From contig NZ_JABXOF010000002.1 in assembly GCF_013375155.1 (NCBI RefSeq), positions 601,169 through 665,168 of the forward strand: a stretch of DNA of 64,000 nucleotides. Direction: 5' to 3'. Shown in pieces: positions 1 through 7,082 of the stretch. Numbering within the stretch: the first letter of the stretch is position 1; each line of letters opens with the position of its first letter. The notes below the pieces were generated by a model. That model was not told the DNA's origin, did no database searches, and was given only the letters and a program-made list of their open reading frames with translations. This DNA is from Serratia ureilytica (lineage in GTDB: Bacteria; Pseudomonadota; Gammaproteobacteria; Enterobacterales; Enterobacteriaceae). Made by a program: the position numbers and the translations under genes.

Positions 1-551
1 ACGGCAGAAGGGAGCCAGGGATAGAAATCATCGCCAACATAATGAATTTTATTGGTTTGAAAGATTTTGTTGTTAACCCTGGCAATTCTCAGCCAGCTTC
101 GCACCACACCGAAACCTCAAACGTTAAATTTGCTGGGCCTTATAAAAAAGGCAGGGAGTATCCGCTGATCAGTTGGGTTCAAGCGGGAGCTTGGGCTGAG
201 GCAATGGAGCCGTATACCGTCGATGAGATCGATGAATGGCTCGAGTCTGATGCAAAAGTTTTCGGTAAGGCGTTCTGGCTACGTGTCGATGGCGACTCTA
301 TGACAGCGCCAACAGGGATCAGTATCCCTGAAGGGACATTAGTCCTAATAGATACGGGTCGTGAGGCCGTCAATGGTAGCCTCGTTATAGCCAAGATGGT
401 TGACGCCAATGAAGCCACATTCAAAAAACTCATCATCGACGGCGGGCAAAAATACCTTAAAGGTCTGAACCCAGCATGGCCGATGAAAGAGATCAACGGC
501 AACTGCAAGATTATCGGAGTTGCAATCCAAACCATGATGCGTTTGGTTTAA
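1..551 (+). CDS. S24 (LexA/CI-like) phage repressor, 5' end cut off
   Basis: This is the C-terminal part of a prophage repressor of the S24 peptidase family, which normally self-cleaves when RecA is activated and so links induction to DNA damage. The reading frame is open to the left window edge, so the N-terminal helix-turn-helix lies outside. The catalytic serine is in the motif DGDSM, followed by PEGTLVLID, and the catalytic lysine in VIAKMV. The protein ends in a normal family terminus. A terminator-like hairpin follows, and the putative early promoter lies downstream on the same strand. Family assignment is strong. Cleavage and target sites are inferred. Confidence 0.88.
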   Translation, partial: GRREPGIEIIANIMNFIGLKDFVVNPGNSQPASHHTETSNVKFAGPYKKGREYPLISWVQAGAWAEAMEPYTVDEIDEWLESDAKVFGKAFWLRVDGDSMTAPTGISIPEGTLVLIDTGREAVNGSLVIAKMVDANEATFKKLIIDGGQKYLKGLNPAWPMKEINGNCKIIGVAIQTMMRLV

Positions 552-556
552 TCAAC

Positions 557-580
557 GCCCGGCACAATGCTGGGCTTTCT
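557..580 (+). terminator. Intrinsic terminator after the prophage repressor
   Basis: A 7-bp stem (557-563 with 569-575, one G-T pair) and a 5-base loop are followed by the T-rich run TTTCTCTT. It sits six bases past the repressor stop codon. Confidence 0.6.
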
Positions 581-676
581 CTTAATTCCTGATTCCCTCC
601 CTCAAAGAAACCCCCTCTCCCTCACTCTAGGGCGAATTCTGCACAAATAATTTTTCAATAAAAATCACTACGATAA

Positions 677-737
677 GTATACTTCTGCATTTTGTGTATA
701 CATTTCGTATTGAAAGATAAAAATACAATTCGTATAC
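677..737. promoter_or_regulatory. Candidate prophage operators (GTATAC-N5-GTATT repeats)
   Basis: GTATAC occurs at 677-682, 696-701 and 732-737. Two copies belong to the same 16-base motif, GTATAC-N5-GTATT: one on the plus strand at 696-711 and one on the minus strand at 722-737, forming an inverted pair. A weaker third copy starts at 677. The pair overlaps the -35 and -10 elements at 710-738, as expected for repressor or Cro binding. The binding protein is inferred to be the adjacent S24 repressor. Confidence 0.5.
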
Positions 738-738
738 T
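710..738 (+). promoter_or_regulatory. Candidate sigma-70 early promoter
   Basis: TTGAAA at 710-715 and TATACT at 733-738 are separated by 17 bases. Both elements lie inside the repeated operator motifs. Transcription would run toward the small early ORFs. Confidence 0.55.
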
Positions 739-832
739 CACCCCATCAACCCGGAACGCCACCAGCAAAACACCGCCACAAACGTTACGGGAACGGCAGG
801 AAGCCAACAGGCAACACGCCAAGGGGTGAGCG

Positions 833-1198
833 ATGCAATCACTCCCCGGCCCCGAGAGGGATCGACCGGTAATGTTCTTTAAGGAAAGAGTGGATTTACC
901 CTGCCGCTGCCAGTGTGGGGCGGTAGGCATAAAACCACTGAGGAGCAAAACGATGAAAGAACTTGTGTTTCAACCTGCTAGCGCAGTCCCGTTGAGCACT
1001 GGCCGTAGACAATCCTTTTTAGTTATACACCCGAGCGATGGCTATTGCCTTGGCAGAGCTTTTTTTGACGAGCTTAATGAATTTGTCTGTTTCCTTATCG
1101 ATGAAGAATTTGGAGAAACAGCAGAAGCACTCCATCAGGGCCAATACTTAGCGTGGGCTTCCTTGCCCAGCGAGAGAATTATTTTAGAGAGTTTATAA
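833..1198 (+). CDS. Small prophage early protein, unknown function
   Basis: This is the first ORF downstream of the putative early promoter; I do not recognise it as a named family. From the 833 start it is 121 residues, with a Cys-rich CRCQCG patch near residue 24 that could bind metal. The 833 start has an AAGGGG Shine-Dalgarno. An in-frame ATG at 953 has a better one (GAGGAG, 7-base spacing) and would give an 81-residue protein lacking the Cys patch. Either or both starts may be used. The 3' end overlaps the convergent gene at 1179-2093 by 20 bases. Confidence 0.55.
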   Translation: MQSLPGPERDRPVMFFKERVDLPCRCQCGAVGIKPLRSKTMKELVFQPASAVPLSTGRRQSFLVIHPSDGYCLGRAFFDELNEFVCFLIDEEFGETAEALHQGQYLAWASLPSERIILESL

Positions 1199-2093
1199 AG
1201 TCGTTATAGAGTCCTAAGTCCTTACGACTCACATTGTCCATTGGAAACATTTGATGGTATAGAGGTTTTAGGTTCTTCTTACGCAGGAATTTAATAGCCG
1301 ATTCCTGCAGTTCTTTCGCCCTGGCGATACGGGCATCTAGCATGGAAGCTCGACGCCCTATATTAGTGAGTTGACGCCGAGATATTGCATTTAAATCCAC
1401 ATTTTCAAGTGCCGTCAAAACCTGTGATATCTCTTTCTCATAGAGATCTCTTAAGCTGTTATCGGAAGCTAAAATCTCTATCTGCTGTATCTGCCCAATA
1501 ACTACAAGCACCGTTTTATATTCAATTGGTGCATCTTCGGCGGGGTTATTGTATTCGTTTTTATCCTTGGGTACAGATTGCGGGCTCAAAACCTTAGTGT
1601 CTCGGTTGGAAGCCATGCGCGATAACTCAGTCGCGGCGTAACGTCCGACGACAAGCGGATCTTTAATTTGCTCTATTTTTTCCGCTAATTTTAGTATTCC
1701 GTTCGGGCCACTGGTCAACTCGGCCGCTTGTTGCCAATATTCAAAGACTTTCTGCTTTTTGCTAGCAACCGTTTCTTTGTAGATTTCGAGGTTAACTTCA
1801 CTTTCCATCCTTTGAGCCAACACTTCGAATTTTTCTTTAAAAATCGTAGTACCGCATATGTGGCCTATGCATGTTTCCAAACCATCTTCAGTTCTTACAA
1901 TGAAGCCCTTTTTATGGCCAGCATGACAATTTTTAAGGCCACAAGCTCTTGATGGTTCGTTTTTGTAATAACCAAAGACCTCATTCAATACTTTACCTTT
2001 TGAATCGATATCCACAACATAATTTGGCCGCGTATAAACTTGTTCCCAATTATCAAGCTTTATCAGAACACCGCCTTCTTTCACGTAAAGCAT
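1179..2093 (-). CDS. Conserved-type phage protein with Cys/His metal-binding-like head, unknown function
   Basis: This 304-residue protein is encoded against the direction of its prophage neighbours. The start is set by AAGGGA six bases upstream of the ATG at 2093, although the frame stays open further upstream. The first 80 residues carry C51, C56, H57, H60, C75, H78 and C80, arranged like a zinc site (CGLKNCH then C-x2-H-x-C). The rest is charged and mostly helical in character. I recall uncharacterised proteins with a CGLxNCH-type head in enterobacterial phages, but no function is known to me. A LexA-type box lies upstream. Orientation and own control suggest a lysogenic cargo (moron) gene. 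Confidence 0.7.
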   Translation of the reverse strand: MLYVKEGGVLIKLDNWEQVYTRPNYVVDIDSKGKVLNEVFGYYKNEPSRACGLKNCHAGHKKGFIVRTEDGLETCIGHICGTTIFKEKFEVLAQRMESEVNLEIYKETVASKKQKVFEYWQQAAELTSGPNGILKLAEKIEQIKDPLVVGRYAATELSRMASNRDTKVLSPQSVPKDKNEYNNPAEDAPIEYKTVLVVIGQIQQIEILASDNSLRDLYEKEISQVLTALENVDLNAISRRQLTNIGRRASMLDARIARAKELQESAIKFLRKKNLKPLYHQMFPMDNVSRKDLGLYNDFINSLK

Positions 2094-2161
2094 GCTTTTC
2101 CCTTCTTGGATTGTGGAGATCGGATAGTACCACATCAATAAGGTCAGTATGCAACCAATAA

Positions 2162-2177
2162 CTGTATACATACCCAG
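2162..2177. promoter_or_regulatory. Candidate LexA (SOS) box
   Basis: The 16 bases CTGTATACATACCCAG fit CTG-N10-CAG, with the TGTATA half-site of the E. coli consensus intact on one side. The site lies between the divergent genes starting at 2093 (minus) and 2207 (plus), so it could control either or both. Confidence 0.5.
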
Positions 2178-2206
2178 CAAGTTATCCACAGGCGAAGGAG
2201 CACCAG

Positions 2207-2344
2207 ATGACAATCATTCTAACCACGCGTGAACGCCGAAGAGCACGGCGGGAAATGCGCTCAATACGTGCTGCCGCTATTCGCAAGTTCGGCAATAGCG
2301 ACGTCACCAGCTACCTAAACCGTCTGGTGCGCTGGTACTTCTGA
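2207..2344 (+). CDS. Small basic prophage protein (45 aa)
   Basis: The gene encodes 45 residues, about ten of them arginine in the first half, with RERRRARRE at residues 8-16. The Shine-Dalgarno AAGGAG lies seven bases before the ATG. It starts a run of small genes leading to the ParB-like gene. The basic composition is compatible with nucleic acid binding, but no family is recognised. Confidence 0.5.
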   Translation: MTIILTTRERRRARREMRSIRAAAIRKFGNSDVTSYLNRLVRWYF

Positions 2345-2410
2345 AATAAATAGCCCCGGCTGCAGACGCCAATCTTTGCCGGGGCCTGACCAGTAGAATG
2401 GAGATTCAAC

Positions 2411-2539
2411 ATGATCAACCACAATGCTAACACAATCGTTGTAGACGGTATGCGCGTTGTCCCATCCGTGCAGGCCGTTCGCCTCACCTTCTTTGCCCGT
2501 CTGCGCAAAATCCTATGCCAGAAAGGCCACCCGCTCTGA
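2411..2539 (+). CDS. Small prophage protein (42 aa)
   Basis: This is a 42-residue ORF with GGAG seven bases before the ATG. It has a hydrophobic and basic second half (LTFFARLRKILCQKG) that could form an amphipathic helix. No family is recognised. Spacing and signal suggest real translation within the prophage early operon. Confidence 0.45.
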   Translation: MINHNANTIVVDGMRVVPSVQAVRLTFFARLRKILCQKGHPL

Positions 2540-2601
2540 AAACTTACCGTGTGTAGTCTTTGGCGGCCAGATCGAACTTCAACCAATAAGGGGTGAAGAT
2601 A

Positions 2602-2658
2602 ATGTTCATAGGCTGGTCGCCCTTTTTCATAGAGAGAAGAATTCAGGCATCCATTTAA
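2602..2658 (+). CDS. Possible 18-aa prophage peptide
   Basis: The ATG is preceded by AGGGG at good spacing, but the frame encodes only 18 residues (MFIGWSPFFIERRIQASI). Its last third runs into the left arm of the inverted repeat at 2631-2695, so translation could affect that fold. It is listed for the ribosome site alone; it may be a decayed gene. Confidence 0.25.
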   Translation: MFIGWSPFFIERRIQASI

Positions 2659-2695
2659 CCGTGGAGGGCGTCACCCGGCCCGAGTTCTTCTCTCT
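2631..2695. repeat. 11-bp perfect inverted repeat ahead of the ParB-like gene
   Basis: AGAGAGAAGAA at 2631-2641 is exactly complementary to TTCTTCTCTCT at 2685-2695, with a 43-base GC-rich interior. The right arm ends 31 bases before the start codon at 2727. It may be a binding site or an RNA stem in the leader. Confidence 0.6.
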
Positions 2696-2726
2696 GTGAT
2701 AACAAATAATAGATTAAGAGGTGTTT

Positions 2727-3560
2727 ATGGCAACTTTAAGCCAGCGCTATTCTGCGAAGGAAAAAATTGGCTCAGATATCACTACCCGTAAAACGTTTCT
2801 GGTTCCACTCAATGAAATTTATGCTGAAGATGGCTATAACGTTCGCGAATTAAATCAGGCGCACGTTGAAGAGTTTAGGGATGCGTTTATTGCGGGGGAA
2901 TATATACCACCGCTGGCGGTTGAAGTAACTGAGCAAGGCGTGAAGGTTATCGACGGTCACCACCGCTTCCACGGTGCGCTGTTGGCAAGTGAAGCTGGCC
3001 ATGAGGTAATGCGCCTTGAGTGCAAGGATTTTTTGGGTACTGAGGCCGATAAAATCGCCTTCATGGTCACCAGTTCGCAAGGTCTGGCACTTACCCCTAT
3101 CGAACGCGGCGCGGCCTACCAACGCCTGGTTAATCAGGGTTGGACTAACGCGGAGATCGCAAAGAAAGTTAAGCGTTCTGAGTCCGATATCCTCCAGCAC
3201 CTGCAATTGCAGGAATGCAGCCCCTACATCAAGAGCCTGGTGCGCGCTGGTTCCATTAACTATGCCCTGGCTATTCAAATTAACCGCGAGCATGGTGTAT
3301 ATGCCGACCGTGAAGCCGCGCGCTTGATGAAAAAGGCCGAAGAGTCCGGCAAGAAAAAAATCACTAAGAGCGTCGCCCAGCCACAATTCAACGCTACCCG
3401 CGCCCGCCGACTCTGTGAACTGCTCTATGATGCTGCGCCAATGGTTCGTGAAGAGGGTGACGTTCTACTGCTCCTTCCTGGAACCCGAGAAGAAATCAAC
3501 ACCATTCTCAACGAATACCGCCAGCAACATCCCCAGGTTGCGAGTGGTGAAGATCAATGA
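2727..3560 (+). CDS. ParB/Srx-superfamily DNA-binding or nuclease-like protein (phage type)
   Basis: The protein has 277 residues. An N-terminal ParB-type domain holds the family box VIDGHHRFHGA at 74-84, and a central helix-turn-helix follows (about 120-165, LTPIERGAAYQRL then AEIAKKVKRSESDILQHL). The ATG at 2727 is preferred over GTG 2721 because AGAGG precedes it at proper spacing. ParB proteins bind CTP and DNA for partition, but phage members are often not partition proteins and no ParA is present. The gene overlaps the next by four bases (ATGA) and the PAPS-reductase-like gene follows, so the three look co-translated. Family is clear; the biochemical role is not. Confidence 0.85.
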   Translation: MATLSQRYSAKEKIGSDITTRKTFLVPLNEIYAEDGYNVRELNQAHVEEFRDAFIAGEYIPPLAVEVTEQGVKVIDGHHRFHGALLASEAGHEVMRLECKDFLGTEADKIAFMVTSSQGLALTPIERGAAYQRLVNQGWTNAEIAKKVKRSESDILQHLQLQECSPYIKSLVRAGSINYALAIQINREHGVYADREAARLMKKAEESGKKKITKSVAQPQFNATRARRLCELLYDAAPMVREEGDVLLLLPGTREEINTILNEYRQQHPQVASGEDQ

Positions 3561-3775
3561 GCATCAACCTGAATAATGCGCCTTTGTGGATTACTGCGAA
3601 GGCGCTGGAAAAATTAAAACAGTTCCGCGCCGGTCGATTATTCCCCAAGAGAACCTATGGCAAAAAATACCTGACCTTTCGTGTAAATAAACGCTGGCGC
3701 TTACTTTCAAAAGACGACGGCCATAATTGGCAGTTGATTACCCACAATGATTACAACTGCGTGATCGATAAATAA
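3557..3775 (+). CDS. ParE-like toxin-domain protein (phage-associated)
   Basis: This 72-residue basic protein begins inside the stop codon of the ParB-like gene. The pattern RVNKRWRLLSKDDGHNWQLITHNDYN resembles the small RelE/ParE-like fold annotated as ParE-like toxin in many prophages. No obvious antitoxin lies next to it; the neighbours are the ParB-like and PAPS-reductase-like genes. A toxin function is therefore uncertain, and it could instead be an RNA- or DNA-binding accessory. Translational coupling with the gene before it is likely from the 4-base overlap. Confidence 0.65.
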   Translation: MSINLNNAPLWITAKALEKLKQFRAGRLFPKRTYGKKYLTFRVNKRWRLLSKDDGHNWQLITHNDYNCVIDK

Positions 3776-3794
3776 AGTGCTAAGGAGGTGGTAC

Positions 3795-4652
3795 TTGAAT
3801 AGATTCACGCAAACCTTCATCCCGCGTCGCCAGTTTAAACACAACTCCGATCGCTTCAATGTGCTTTCCAGCGGCGGCGGAACGCAGAGTAACGCCATTA
3901 TCTGCCTGATACATGCAGGAGCACTACCAAAGCCTGATGTGATCGTAATGTCAGATACCGAGCGCGAGGCAAGCAACGTATTTGCATATCAAGCCAAACA
4001 TATCAAAACGCTGTGCGATGAGATTGGCGTTGAGTATCACATCGTTCCGAAAAGTCTTTACGCGACTTACGACATCGTCGGGCCTAACGAAGACGAACCA
4101 CTGCCAGGATACTTCTCCACGCGGAACGGCCGTGACAAGGACGGTTGGTGCGCTGGCAGGAAGCCTGCGTTCTGTAGTGACAAGTGGAAGCGCGAGGTAA
4201 TTCAGCGATTCCTCAATGAAAAGTACGGCGAAAAATATCTCACAAAGCGCGGTGTTGATATGTGGATGGGGATCAGCATCGAAGAAGCAGCGCGCCGCAT
4301 GAAGGTCACTGATGGGAAATGGCGTCGCCGGTACCCGCTAATCGAAATGATGATGACAAAGCAGATGTGCATTCAGTGCGTGGAGGATTACGGCCTGCCA
4401 ACGCCACCAGCTTCTCTTTGCTGGATGTGCCCAAACCGCGATGACGATCTGTGGTTGTTCATGAAAGAGAGCGTTCCTGAAGACTTCCAGCGAGCCTGCG
4501 ACCATGAAAGGGAAATCCAGAAAACGTGGCCGTGGTTATGGCTGACAAAATATGGTGTCCCACTTGCTGAGGCACCACTAAAACCAAGCGGCGGCAAAGG
4601 CGCTCAGATGGATTTGGTGCAGTTCTGTGATTCGGGAATGTGTTTCGTATAG
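3795..4652 (+). CDS. PAPS-reductase-family (N-type ATP pyrophosphatase) protein with Cys cluster
   Basis: The protein has 285 residues from a TTG start, chosen because the strong Shine-Dalgarno AAGGAGG lies at 3783-3789; an upstream GTG at 3777 would place that site inside the gene. The PP-loop SGGGTQS is at 26-32. C192-x2-C195 and C209-x2-C212, with C119 and C127, look like an iron-sulfur or zinc site. The family covers sulfate-assimilation reductases and also DndC-type sulfur-transfer enzymes. Phage copies are of unknown role and often sit beside a ParB-like gene, as here. A link to sulfur-containing nucleic acid modification is inference only. Confidence 0.85.
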   Translation: MNRFTQTFIPRRQFKHNSDRFNVLSSGGGTQSNAIICLIHAGALPKPDVIVMSDTEREASNVFAYQAKHIKTLCDEIGVEYHIVPKSLYATYDIVGPNEDEPLPGYFSTRNGRDKDGWCAGRKPAFCSDKWKREVIQRFLNEKYGEKYLTKRGVDMWMGISIEEAARRMKVTDGKWRRRYPLIEMMMTKQMCIQCVEDYGLPTPPASLCWMCPNRDDDLWLFMKESVPEDFQRACDHEREIQKTWPWLWLTKYGVPLAEAPLKPSGGKGAQMDLVQFCDSGMCFV

Positions 4653-4724
4653 TGCTTCCAATGTGCGTATGCATAACAGTAGAATAGTCATCACAGATCA
4701 CAGGTTAAGTTTAAAGTAATATTG

Positions 4725-4730
4725 TATAAT
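4725..4730 (+). promoter_or_regulatory. Consensus -10 element for the AT-rich cargo gene
   Basis: TATAAT lies about 55 bases before the ATG at 4785. The upstream region is AT-rich, but no good -35 at 17 bases is seen. With the terminator at 5093 it gives the following gene its own transcription unit. Confidence 0.45.
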
Positions 4731-4784
4731 CCCCACGGTTGTTATACTTAAAGACCTGTAATGGTTAACTGTGGTGGTGATAAT

Positions 4785-5060
4785 ATGTCAATAAATAATC
4801 TACATGATGAGCAAGAGTTATGGGCGATGGGTATCTTAAAGGATACAGGTGTTTTCACAAACTGTAGAATACATAAAGATGCAGTGTTAGAAGGTGGCAA
4901 TGATATCGAAGCTGCCTATAAGTATGCAAACTCTATTTTTACTAAAAACCCAAACAATGTTCCTTTTGAAAACCGTATTGAAATGACTGATTCTATTAAA
5001 TCAGTTTTTGAAGAATACTGTGGGTGTGATATTTGTCCATCATGTGAAAGTAACTTCTAA
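4785..5060 (+). CDS. AT-rich cargo gene, small protein with Cys-rich tail, unknown
   Basis: The 91-residue acidic protein ends with C79, C81, C84 and C87 (CGCDICPSC), a zinc-knuckle-like arrangement. The ATG at 4785 is preceded by GGTGGTGA; an in-frame ATG at 4761 has no clear ribosome site. Base and codon use are much more AT-rich than in the flanking prophage genes. The gene is framed by its own -10 element and a strong terminator, the layout of a moron. No family is recognised and no function is proposed. Confidence 0.7.
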   Translation: MSINNLHDEQELWAMGILKDTGVFTNCRIHKDAVLEGGNDIEAAYKYANSIFTKNPNNVPFENRIEMTDSIKSVFEEYCGCDICPSCESNF

Positions 5061-5092
5061 TTATTTCTTTTACACACCTTATTTTTAACATC

Positions 5093-5115
5093 ACCCGCTA
5101 TATGCGGGTTTTTTT
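5093..5115 (+). terminator. Intrinsic terminator of the AT-rich cargo gene
   Basis: ACCCGC (5093-5098) pairs with GCGGGT (5104-5109) around a TATAT loop, followed by a seven-T run. Confidence 0.85.
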
Positions 5116-5134
5116 ATTGTCTGGAGAATAGTTG

Positions 5135-5698
5135 ATGAACCACCTAATGCTTGACATTGAAACGTTGGGTAAGAAGCCCAGCGCCCCTATCTTGACTATC
5201 GGCGCTGTGCTTTTTGATCCGCGCACCGGCGAGCTTGGCGAGCAGTTCTACACCGCCATAGACCTGCAAAGCGTCATGGCCGGTAAGGCGACACCTGACG
5301 CCGATACGATTATTTGGTGGATGAAGCAAAGCAGCGAAGCCCGCGCGGCTATCTGCGTTGACGGTGCGCCGTCGTTGCTGTCAGCGTTGTATGACCTGAA
5401 TAAGTTTATCCGGGCCAATGTCGCCAATCCTCGTAACCTGCGCGTATGGGGGAACGGCGCTGTATTCGATAACGTGATCCTGCGTGAGTCTTACCAGCGT
5501 GAATGCGTTCCGTTGCCGTGGGAGTGGTACAACGACAGGGACGTGCGCACTATCGTTGAGCTTGGCCGCGAGGTTGGCTTTGATCCTAAGCGTGATATGC
5601 CGTTTGACGGCGAGCGCCACAATGCCTTAGCCGATGCTATCCACCAGGCGAAGTATGTTTCCGCAATTTATCAGCGCCTTTTTCCAGCAGCTGAATAA
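5135..5698 (+). CDS. Phage 3'-5' exonuclease (exodeoxyribonuclease VIII-like, DEDD fold)
   Basis: The protein has 187 residues and begins MNHLMLDIETLG. D7 and E9 are the first DEDD metal ligands; N-A-L-A-D-A near the C-terminus supplies the last. It matches the small prophage 3'-5' exonucleases related to RNase T and Rv2179c rather than full-length RecE. Start 5135 is chosen over TTG 5132 by GGAG eight bases upstream. It lies between the cargo gene terminator and the AlpA-like gene, a usual position in the early region near int. The nucleic acid substrate cannot be told from sequence. Confidence 0.82.
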   Translation: MNHLMLDIETLGKKPSAPILTIGAVLFDPRTGELGEQFYTAIDLQSVMAGKATPDADTIIWWMKQSSEARAAICVDGAPSLLSALYDLNKFIRANVANPRNLRVWGNGAVFDNVILRESYQRECVPLPWEWYNDRDVRTIVELGREVGFDPKRDMPFDGERHNALADAIHQAKYVSAIYQRLFPAAE

Positions 5699-5722
5699 CC
5701 CACCAGCTTTCCCGAGGTAACT

Positions 5723-5917
5723 ATGCAAGATATCAACCTGATCCCTGAAAAGGAGGTCATGGCGAAGCTTGGCATTTCGTCACGATCGACCATGTACACC
5801 TACCAGAACAAACACTGTTTCCCTAAGCCGGTTCGCACTCACCCGAAAGCATATTTAGAGAGTGCGGTTAATCAGTGGATACTCAACGGCGGAATCAATC
5901 AGAAAGCTGCTTCTTAA
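5723..5917 (+). CDS. AlpA-like regulator / excisionase
   Basis: This 64-residue protein has a winged-helix MerR-like core: LIPEKEVMAKLGISSRSTMYTY, then FPKPVR and WILNG. This is typical of AlpA family proteins that activate integrase or act as directionality factors in prophages. GAGG precedes the ATG at good spacing. The 3' end overlaps the convergent integrase gene by 23 bases, a compact arrangement common at the att end of P4-type and lambdoid elements. Confidence 0.8.
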   Translation: MQDINLIPEKEVMAKLGISSRSTMYTYQNKHCFPKPVRTHPKAYLESAVNQWILNGGINQKAAS

Positions 5918-7082
5918 CATGCCAGAAAATCTTATCGGCATGTATCTCATACCCTTCCTTTTGCCCTTCTATCCAATCGTGCTTGTTGTAGACAGCCATC
6001 ACCCCACCCAGCTCATGCCCCAGCATTCTTTCCGTAATGTGTGGGGCTATCCCTTCCTCTGAAAGGCGTGTCACCAACGTCCGCCGGAAATCGTGCGCAC
6101 GCCAATACCCTATATCCAAACCTTCCCGAATGCGTTTTATGTAACGATTGGCCGCAGAGATCGTTAGAGGTTCCGTGATCAGATTCCCTGGGAAAAGAAC
6201 CTTGTCATACGTCAGCATTGCCTTTTCCAGCAACGGCTCAATTTGCTTGAAGATCGGACGCCGGATTTCCTTTCCTGTTTTACTGTGCTCTTTTGGTACA
6301 GTCCAGATCATCTCCCTCAGATCAAACTCATGCCGTTCAGATAACCTCAACTCGGACAACCGCGCTCCCCAGAGCATGAGCATTTGGTGCAAAAGCTTAT
6401 TTGAAGTTGACGCCCTGCTGCGCTCTATTGCGATCCAAATTTCTGCCAGTTCAAAGTAAGTAAGAATTCTATCCCCGGTTTCAGAACGGCTCCCTACGTC
6501 ACGAGGCTCAACCTTCATTACTGAGCAATCGGGTATAAAATGCCGACGGATACACCACCCCATCGCCGAGCGCAACTGGACAAGTAGTTGACGCGCCCGC
6601 CTGCTGTTTTCCCTTTCCTCTTGAGTAAACAAATCAACCCATTGCTTAACGGTAATCTCTGCTACTGGACGCCCTTCAAAAGCATCACTTAAACGTTTAA
6701 TGACAGTCGATTTATACAGCTCTCTACTGTTCTCACGAAGCGAGACATCAACGTAGTTTTCCTTCCAATAATTCAAACAGTCCTTCACCGTTGCCCTGTT
6801 GCCGATATCTCCGCTTTTATCAAAATATTGGCGCGGGTCTATCCCTCGGTCATAGAGGGTGCGCAGCTCTGATGTGATTGCACGAGCCTCTTTCAAAGCG
6901 ACGGCAGGATACCTACCAATCCCTAATCGTTGGGCTTTACCATGCCACCGGTATCGATACTGAAAGTTGATTACCCCTTTGGGCGAAATGCGGGCGCTAA
7001 GCCCATCAGCATCGGATACTTCAGGACTTCCCGAATATGGTTTACCATGTAGTGAGCGCAGTTTTGTATCGCTGAGAGCCAT
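5895..7082 (-). CDS. Tyrosine integrase of the prophage
   Basis: The protein has 395 residues with three parts: an N-terminal DUF4102-type arm-binding domain (about 1-90), a core-binding SAM-like domain (about 95-185) and a catalytic domain. Visible catalytic residues are R241 (GARLSELRL), H330 and R333 (HDFRRT), H356 (LGH) and Y365 (VYNKH), so the enzyme looks intact. It would catalyse integration and excision of the element ending here. The att site is expected just outside its 5' end, between it and sbcB. No good Shine-Dalgarno is visible before the ATG. Confidence 0.95.
   Translation of the reverse strand: MALSDTKLRSLHGKPYSGSPEVSDADGLSARISPKGVINFQYRYRWHGKAQRLGIGRYPAVALKEARAITSELRTLYDRGIDPRQYFDKSGDIGNRATVKDCLNYWKENYVDVSLRENSRELYKSTVIKRLSDAFEGRPVAEITVKQWVDLFTQEERENSRRARQLLVQLRSAMGWCIRRHFIPDCSVMKVEPRDVGSRSETGDRILTYFELAEIWIAIERSRASTSNKLLHQMLMLWGARLSELRLSERHEFDLREMIWTVPKEHSKTGKEIRRPIFKQIEPLLEKAMLTYDKVLFPGNLITEPLTISAANRYIKRIREGLDIGYWRAHDFRRTLVTRLSEEGIAPHITERMLGHELGGVMAVYNKHDWIEGQKEGYEIHADKIFWHVKKQLSD

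Noticed and set aside
3557..3775. A complete type II toxin-antitoxin pair
   Set aside because: The ParE-like gene has no small antitoxin next to it. The upstream ParB-like protein is too large and of a different family to count as one without evidence.
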